Shown: one piece after another, positions 5,157-9,350 of the stretch | Layout: each line of letters begins with the position of its first letter | How positions within the stretch are numbered: position 1 is the stretch's first letter | Source: Halobacteriales archaeon | GTDB lineage: Archaea; Thermoplasmatota; E2; JACPAO01; JAHFTW01 | Direction: 5' to 3' | DNA: 9,350 bases | NCBI GenBank assembly: GCA_020201445.1 | Contig: JAIVGU010000010.1 | Coordinates: 1 to 9,350 of the forward strand | Position numbers and translations under genes: made by a program | Notes under the pieces: model-generated | Databases searched by the model: none | What the model was told of the DNA's origin: nothing | Seen by the model: only the letters and a program-made list of their open reading frames with translations

Positions 5157-5837
5157 TCACTCTGGGCGGGGCTGGCGCTTCGTCCGTCCCGGGCTGGCCA
5201 GCAGGGCGAACCCCACGAGCAGAACGGCCATGGAGACCAGCAGCGCGGCGAAGGCGGCGGGCCCCTTCACGGCGCCGCTCAACGACGACGCGAGCGGGTC
5301 GAGGACGGCGGGCAGCAGGAACGCGAGGACGAGGCAGGCGCCGACGGTGCCGAGCCCGCGCAGGCCGAGGCGCCAGGTGTCGCGCTGGACCGCTTCCGGC
5401 GCCATGCCCTGCGCCTCCATGGCGTCGCGGTGGCGGCCGAGCGCCTCGAGCAGGACAGAGGCGCACACGAGGGCGAGGGCGAGGGCGTGGCCGGCGATCG
5501 TGGCGGGGGACGGGGGCTGGGTGTGCCACTGCTGCGACGCCTTGAGGAGCCACCACGGGTGGAGGCTGGCGCGGGCGAGGCTCCAGGTCATCGTGGCCGC
5601 GGCGAGGGTGAGGAAGAGGGTGCGCAGCCAGGAGGCGAGGCCGGCGAGCGCGCCCATCGCGCCCAGCACGAGGACGCAGAGCCAGGTGATGTCGACGAAG
5701 ATGCCCTGCGGGCCGAGGCGGACGGCGGTGTAGCCGCTGATGACGGGGCCGCGTGCCAGCAGCAGGCCCTCCAGCGCCCCGGCGGCGGCGAGGCAGGCAA
5801 GCGCAGCCAGGCCGACGAGGTCACGCCTGGAGGTCAT
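5157..5837 (-). CDS. Six-TM membrane protein, last gene of the MoxR/DUF58 operon
   Basis: The 226-residue product has six probable membrane segments at about residues 8-28, 48-68, 70-88, 113-133, 158-178 and 193-214, with short loops and a basic C-terminal tail (RTKRQPRPE). The loop after the fourth helix (EALGRHRDAMEAQ, about 131-143) is charged. I do not recognise the family. The start ATG 5837 is well supported by GGAGGT (plus-strand 5844-5849), six bases upstream. It follows the DUF58 gene after an 88-base gap filled by an inverted repeat element. MoxR/DUF58 operons commonly include extra membrane proteins; this one may anchor or be acted on by the complex, an inference from context only. 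Confidence 0.8.
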   Translation of the reverse strand: MTSRRDLVGLAALACLAAAGALEGLLLARGPVISGYTAVRLGPQGIFVDITWLCVLVLGAMGALAGLASWLRTLFLTLAAATMTWSLARASLHPWWLLKASQQWHTQPPSPATIAGHALALALVCASVLLEALGRHRDAMEAQGMAPEAVQRDTWRLGLRGLGTVGACLVLAFLLPAVLDPLASSLSGAVKGPAAFAALLVSMAVLLVGFALLASPGRTKRQPRPE

Positions 5838-5851
5838 GCAGCCACCTCCGA

Positions 5852-5917
5852 GGAACCACGAATTTCACGAATGACACGAAGGGGCGCGTTCGTGCAATTC
5901 GTGAAATTCGTGGTTCC
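5852..5917. repeat. Inverted-repeat element, copy A
   Basis: Two 29-base arms (5852-5880 and 5889-5917) match at 27 of 29 positions in inverted orientation around an 8-base spacer (GGGGCGCG). Each arm begins GGAACCACGAATTTCACGAA and is built from 9-base CACGAATTN units. The element fills most of the gap between the DUF58 and six-TM genes and would form a long hairpin in the operon mRNA. The right arm, inverted, is identical over all 29 bases to the left arm of copy B. Repeats of this AATTTCACGAATT type are, from memory, scattered in intergenic DNA of many bacteria and archaea. Confidence 0.9.
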
Positions 5918-5925
5918 CCCCTCGT

Positions 5926-7215
5926 TCACGACGTCAGCCTCCGAACAAGCGAGGAGCGGCCCTGCGTGCTGGGGTCCCAGCGCACGGCGCGGATGCCGAT
6001 GCGGCGGACCGCCTCGACGTGGGGGCGGTCGAGGGCGGCGAGGGTGCGGGCGAGGTCGTTGCGGGTGCCGTCGGGCAGCAAGCCGGCGGGGTCGACGTGG
6101 ACGACGGCGATGGGGGGCGCGCCGCGGCGGCGGGCGAGGATGGAGCGCAGGGCGCGCAGTCCGGGCTCCTCGTCGCCGCGCAGGCTCGTGATGACGTAGG
6201 CGACCGTGCCGCCGCGGTGGAGGTGGCCCCGGGTGGACGCCACCGCCTCGGCGAGGCCGCGCGGCTCCTGCACGGGCGGGTTGGGGAGAGCCGTCACCAT
6301 CTCCAGGATGCGGCGCGCCTGCCGGCCGCTGCTGTCCGGGTAGGGCGTCCCCTCCGGTGCCTGGTTGTAGAGGGTGAGGCCGATGGCGAAGCCGCGGCGG
6401 CGGTACGAGGAGCAGAGCGCGAGCGCGGCCTCGATGCGGCGCTCCAGGCCGTTGTCCAGGTTGGTGCCGACCAGCTCGGGGCGCGCGTCGAGGAAGACCC
6501 AGACCTGGCGGCGCCCCTCGCGCTCGTAGTCGTTCACCAGCAGCTTGAGGTCGCCCGACTCCTCGCCGCGCCGCGCCGACGCCTTCCAGTTGATGCTGCG
6601 GTGCGGGTCGCCGCGGACGTAGGCGCGGATGTCCTGGAACTCGCCGGTGAGGACGCCGGTGGCGCTCACGTCCATGTCTGCCATCGGGTGGCGGGCGCGG
6701 GTGCGCGACTCGGGCCAGCGGCGCAGGCGGGCGGCCACCGGGTCGACGCGGAGCTGCAGCGGCTCGCCAAGCTCCATCGCGCGCGCCCCGCCGAGCAGCC
6801 AGGGGCTCGGGGCCTGGGCGTGGACGGGGCCGACGCGGTGGACGCCGCGCCGGTCGCACGCGGCGCGGAAGGCGAGCGTGGCGTTGCCGCGCCCCTCCGC
6901 CCAGGTGTGCAGCGTGTTGCTGCCCGCGGTGAGGCGGAAGGCGTCCGGCAGCGCGATGCGGACGTGGAGCGGCCCCCGGCCCGCGAGGCCGAGGCGGACG
7001 GTGACCTGCATCTCCTGGCCCGTGACGGCGCGGGGCGGGTCCAGCTCGACGTGCGCGTGGGTGAGCCGGGCCGTGGGGACAGCGGCGGAGAGGGCGACGA
7101 GGCCCAGCGGCACCAGCGCGAGGCCAAGGATGGCGAGGTTGCCGGCGGCCACCGCGGCGGCGGCGAGCAGGCCACCCAGCCAGAGCAATGGAGCCGCGCT
7201 CTTGCCCAGCCCCAT
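5926..7215 (-). CDS. DUF58 domain protein
   Basis: DUF58 proteins are partners of MoxR AAA+ ATPases, with an N-terminal membrane hairpin and a von Willebrand A-like C-terminal region. The 429-residue product has two membrane segments (about residues 8-24 and 27-45), then a beta-rich region (about 50-160), and the DUF58 signature GEFQDIRAYVRGDPHRSINW (191-210) followed by KASAR. Next is a VWA-like strand VWVFLDARPEL (238-248), where the metal-site motif DxSxS is not intact. I chose ATG 7215: GGAG (plus-strand 7224-7227) lies eight bases upstream, whereas the longer frame to TTG 7230 would start beyond it. It is the third gene of the operon, 89 bases after MoxR, with repeat copy B in that gap just ahead of its ribosome binding site. 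Confidence 0.9.
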   Translation of the reverse strand: MGLGKSAAPLLWLGGLLAAAAVAAGNLAILGLALVPLGLVALSAAVPTARLTHAHVELDPPRAVTGQEMQVTVRLGLAGRGPLHVRIALPDAFRLTAGSNTLHTWAEGRGNATLAFRAACDRRGVHRVGPVHAQAPSPWLLGGARAMELGEPLQLRVDPVAARLRRWPESRTRARHPMADMDVSATGVLTGEFQDIRAYVRGDPHRSINWKASARRGEESGDLKLLVNDYEREGRRQVWVFLDARPELVGTNLDNGLERRIEAALALCSSYRRRGFAIGLTLYNQAPEGTPYPDSSGRQARRILEMVTALPNPPVQEPRGLAEAVASTRGHLHRGGTVAYVITSLRGDEEPGLRALRSILARRRGAPPIAVVHVDPAGLLPDGTRNDLARTLAALDRPHVEAVRRIGIRAVRWDPSTQGRSSLVRRLTS

Positions 7216-7232
7216 CAACACCACTCCCAAAC

Positions 7233-7291
7233 GGAACCACGAATTTCACGAATTGCACGAACGAACACGGGTTTCGTGAAATTCGTGGTTT
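7233..7291. repeat. Inverted-repeat element, copy B
   Basis: The left arm (7233-7261) begins GGAACCACGAATTTCACGAA and is identical to the inverted right arm of copy A over 29 bases. The right arm (about 7273-7290) pairs with the outer 18 bases but lacks one 9-base unit, so the inner part is unpaired and the spacer differs. It lies between the MoxR stop and the DUF58 ribosome binding site. Loss of a single unit in one arm fits repeat-unit slippage rather than decay by point mutation. Confidence 0.9.
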
Positions 7292-7304
7292 CAAAGGGAG
7301 GCAT

Positions 7305-8270
7305 TCAACGCACCGGGGGCAGCGTCGCGCGGGGCGGCGCCAGGCTCTTGACGACCTCGCTGACGACGCGGGCGCCGGTCATGCCCTCCAGCACTTGGTC
7401 GACCTCGACGATGGTGCGGTGCGCCAGGACGTCCACCGCGACGTCGACGATGTCGTCGGGCGTCACGTAGCCGCGGCCGCGCACGAAGGCGAGCGCGCGG
7501 CTGACGCGCAGCAGGGCGAGGCTGCCGCGGGGCGAGGGGCCGACCTCCACCTTGGGGTGCTCGCGGACCTTGCGCACCAGGGCGGCCATGTACTCCAGCA
7601 TCGAGTCGTGCACGAAGATGTCCTTCTCGACGGTCGCCTGCCAGGCGCGGAAGGTCTTGGCGTCGCAGCACGCAGGCACGGTCTTGCTGGGGTCCTCCTG
7701 CTGCCACGCGACGCGGCGGCGCAGGATCTCGCGCTCGGCGGCGAGGTCGGCGGGGTAGCCGGTGGAGAGGCGGAGCAGGAAGCGGTCCATCTGCGCCTCG
7801 GGCAGCGGGTAGGTGCCCTCCTGCTCGATGGGGTTCTGCGTCGCCAGGACGATGAACGGCGGCGGGATGGGGATGGTCTGGCCCTCGATGGTGACCTGGC
7901 GCTCCTCCATCGCCTCCAGCAGGGCGCTTTGGGTCTTGGGTGGTGCGCGGTTGATCTCGTCGGCGAGGACGAGGCTGGTGAAGATGGGGCCCTTGAACAG
8001 CTCGAACTGGCGCGTCGCCGGGTTCCAGATCTTGCTGCCCATGATGTCGGCGGGCAGCATGTCGGGCGTGAACTGGATGCGGCGCGACTCCAGGCCGAGG
8101 GCGCGGCTGACCACCTTCACGAGCAGCGTCTTGCCGAGGCCGGGGTTGTCCTCGAAGAGGATGTGGCCGTTCGCCAGCGCCCCCGCCAGGACCTTCTCCA
8201 GGATGCGCCGCTGGCCCACGAAGTAGCGGGCGACGGTGTCCAGGACGTTCTCGACATCTCGGTTTGCCAT
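7305..8270 (-). CDS. MoxR-type AAA+ ATPase
   Basis: MoxR ATPases use ATP hydrolysis to remodel or insert cofactors into partner complexes, usually with a DUF58 or VWA partner. The 321-residue product has Walker A EDNPGLGKT (residues 40-48; Asp in place of the first Gly, as in other MoxR proteins), Walker B LVLADEIN (100-107) followed by RAPPKTQSALLEAMEE, sensor 1 in VLATQNPIEQEGTYPLPEAQ (141-160) with MDRF (161-164) supplying the arginine, and sensor 2 PSPRGSLAL (246-254). Length and domain order are typical. ATG 8270 is supported by GGAGG (plus-strand 8281-8285), ten bases upstream and inside the preceding gene, which ends two bases before this start. The frame stays open far upstream (to 9326), but that part is the antisense-like shadow of the previous gene. 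Confidence 0.96.
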   Translation of the reverse strand: MANRDVENVLDTVARYFVGQRRILEKVLAGALANGHILFEDNPGLGKTLLVKVVSRALGLESRRIQFTPDMLPADIMGSKIWNPATRQFELFKGPIFTSLVLADEINRAPPKTQSALLEAMEERQVTIEGQTIPIPPPFIVLATQNPIEQEGTYPLPEAQMDRFLLRLSTGYPADLAAEREILRRRVAWQQEDPSKTVPACCDAKTFRAWQATVEKDIFVHDSMLEYMAALVRKVREHPKVEVGPSPRGSLALLRVSRALAFVRGRGYVTPDDIVDVAVDVLAHRTIVEVDQVLEGMTGARVVSEVVKSLAPPRATLPPVR

Positions 8271-8272
8271 GC

Positions 8273-9350
8273 TCAGGTTGCCTCCAGGGATTCCAGGAAC
8301 GTGCGGTGGTGCTCGCGGCGGGCCTGCTCCTGCCGCTCGTGGGCGCCGTCGAGGGTGCCCAGCGCGCCGCGGGCGGCGGTCCCGGCCACGAGGGCGGCGA
8401 GGGCCCACGCCACCCCCCCGAGCGCGCCGGCCAAGATGAACTGGAGGGGCGGCTGCGGCAGCTCCACACCGATGAGCAGCGGCAGCCCGGCGAGGAGTGC
8501 GGGCAGGGAGAGGAACGCCCCCGCGACGAGGCCGCCCTGCACCGCCTGCACCGTGCGCCGGCCGGCGATGGCGTGCGCCTTGGCGCGGCGGAGGAAGGCG
8601 ATTTCCTCCGGCAGGGTGCGGCGGCGGGCCCACAGGGCGATGCCGAGGTAGGGAAGCGCCGTCGCGAGGCCGGCCGTGGCGAGGACGGGGCTGCCCACGA
8701 TGAGCCAAACCAGCAGCGCGCCGCCTGCGCCGGCCAGCGCGCCGGAGGCGGCCCACCAGGCGGCAGGCAGTGGCTCGCCACGCGGCAGCAGCGTGGAGCG
8801 GGTCGCGGGCAGAAGCAACCCAAAGAGCGTGAGCGGCACGGCCAGCGCCCACGGCGGGTCGGGGAGCAGGAGCGCGACCGGGGCGGCGAAGGCGGCGGCG
8901 CGCAGGGAAGCGGCCAGGGCCATCGGGGCAGGCGGCAGGCTGGGGGTGAAGGGCGGCTTGAGGCGGTCGGTGGCGGCGCCGCCGGTGCGGCGGGCCAGCT
9001 CCGCCGTGAGGTGGTCGTAGTCCGCGCCGTTGCGGCCCTCCTCGATGTAGGGGTGGAGGCGCTCGGCGACGGAGCGGATGCCCTCGTCGTCGAGGCGGAC
9101 GCGGACCTGCTGGTGCGGCAGCGCGGCGGGGGTGGGGTCCTGCCCGGCGCGGGCGACGTGACGGGCCATGGCGCGCATGAGGGCCGCGAGGGCGATGGCC
9201 GCGAGGACGGAGGACCACGGGATGCGCGGCAACTGCTTCTCCAGCACGCCGAGGGCGCCGAAGGCCATGACCGCCAGCGTCAGCAGGGTGCCGATGGTGG
9301 TCCACGACAGCAGGGCGACGCGCCACGGCGGCCCCTGCTCTCGCCCGAAG
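8273..9350 (-). CDS. Multi-pass membrane protein, 5' end outside the window
   Basis: First visible gene of the operon. The frame is open from the right edge to TGA at 8273 (358 residues visible). An in-frame ATG at 9268 would give 331 residues, but it falls inside a hydrophobic helix (VALLSWTTIGTLLTLAVMAF), so I believe the gene starts beyond the window. Counting from that Met, further membrane segments lie at about 18-36, 115-135, 138-155, 172-192, 195-213, 243-266 and 275-298. A soluble region (about 40-112) contains VRVRLDDEGIRSVAERLHPY, EEGRNGADYDHLTAELARR and a Pro-rich linker; the C-terminal tail is charged and helical (HERQEQARREHHRTF). Family not recognised. It ends two bases before the MoxR start, so the two are probably translationally linked, which suggests a direct partner. 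Confidence 0.8.
   Translation of the reverse strand, partial: FGREQGPPWRVALLSWTTIGTLLTLAVMAFGALGVLEKQLPRIPWSSVLAAIALAALMRAMARHVARAGQDPTPAALPHQQVRVRLDDEGIRSVAERLHPYIEEGRNGADYDHLTAELARRTGGAATDRLKPPFTPSLPPAPMALAASLRAAAFAAPVALLLPDPPWALAVPLTLFGLLLPATRSTLLPRGEPLPAAWWAASGALAGAGGALLVWLIVGSPVLATAGLATALPYLGIALWARRRTLPEEIAFLRRAKAHAIAGRRTVQAVQGGLVAGAFLSLPALLAGLPLLIGVELPQPPLQFILAGALGGVAWALAALVAGTAARGALGTLDGAHERQEQARREHHRTFLESLEAT

Noticed and set aside
4614..6191. Long plus-strand open frame of 525 codons across the tRNAs and the intergenic region.
   Set aside because: It runs through both tRNA genes, the 32-bp palindrome, the antisense of the six-TM gene and repeat copy A, and its product is low-complexity Gly/Arg/Ala. 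It is open only because stop codons are rare in GC-rich DNA.
5852..7291. CRISPR array or insertion sequence ends for the CACGAATT repeats.
   Set aside because: There are only two elements, 1.3 kb apart, with a real gene between, no regular spacers, no transposase and no visible target-site duplication.
5834..7294. 486-codon minus-strand frame containing NFTN-like peptide repeats at both ends.
   Set aside because: The peptide repeats are translations of the two DNA repeat elements, and the body is a shadow of the DUF58 gene.
6019..8651. Long plus-strand open frames (6019-7470 and 7188-8651) opposite the MoxR and DUF58 genes.
   Set aside because: They are antisense to genes with clear motifs, and their translations are repetitive Ala/Gly/Arg/Val strings with no domain. 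The end of the first and the start of the second read through repeat copy B.
8273..9268. Resemblance of the EEIAFLRRAKAHAIAGRRTVQ region to TadC/GspF-type secretion membrane proteins.
   Set aside because: The similarity is limited to a short generic helix pattern, and the surrounding helices do not follow the domain order of that family as far as I can see.
8271..9326. Upstream extension of the MoxR frame to give a 673-residue fusion protein.
   Set aside because: The added part is Arg/Pro/Gly-rich and overlaps the hydrophobic, well-organised membrane protein in another frame. A good ribosome binding site and normal family length support the start at 8270.

Overview
The window is GC-rich DNA that reads as the right-hand end of an integrated head-tail provirus (about 1-4785) joined to host chromosome (about 4785-9350). 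The host is most likely an archaeon. The tRNA-Ala has a D-arm/variable-loop pattern (TAGATCAG...AGATCGC, GAGGCC) that I associate with archaeal tRNAs, neither tRNA gene encodes its CCA end, and the MoxR ATPase resembles archaeal members. A high-GC member of the Thermoplasmatota is one possibility. A bacterium lacking tRNA-encoded CCA is not excluded, and one hairpin plus T-run terminator in the provirus looks bacterial in style.

Layout. Plus strand, 1-3691: the tail of an unidentified coiled-coil-rich gene, a tail tape measure protein, a 30-residue ORF coupled by a TGATG overlap to an HK97 gp10-like protein, a possible 29-residue ORF, a stem-loop terminator, then two small cargo-like genes (a single-pass membrane protein and a 56-residue Cys/His protein). 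Minus strand, 3688-4629: a complete tyrosine recombinase whose stop codon overlaps the last plus-strand stop in a CTAG. About 155 bases past the integrase start lies the 3' end of a tRNA(CAU) gene, the classic arrangement for an element integrated into the 3' end of a tRNA; the matching left att site should lie outside the window.

Minus strand, 4785-4991: tRNA(CAU) and tRNA-Ala(GGC), 61 bases apart and probably co-transcribed Ala then Met. The tRNA-Ala 5' end is embedded in a perfect 32-bp palindrome. Between it and the next gene is a hairpin-dense GC-rich stretch.

Minus strand, 5157-9350: a four-gene MoxR/DUF58 operon transcribed right to left: a multi-pass membrane protein (running off the window), the MoxR-type AAA+ ATPase, a DUF58 protein, and a six-TM membrane protein. 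MoxR and DUF58 proteins usually act together as an ATPase/adaptor pair in envelope-associated assembly or maturation; the two flanking membrane proteins are not recognised and may be the specific partners or substrates. Both gaps around the DUF58 gene (88-89 bases each) are largely filled by copies of the same imperfect inverted-repeat element built from 9-base CACGAATTN units, the most striking non-coding feature here.
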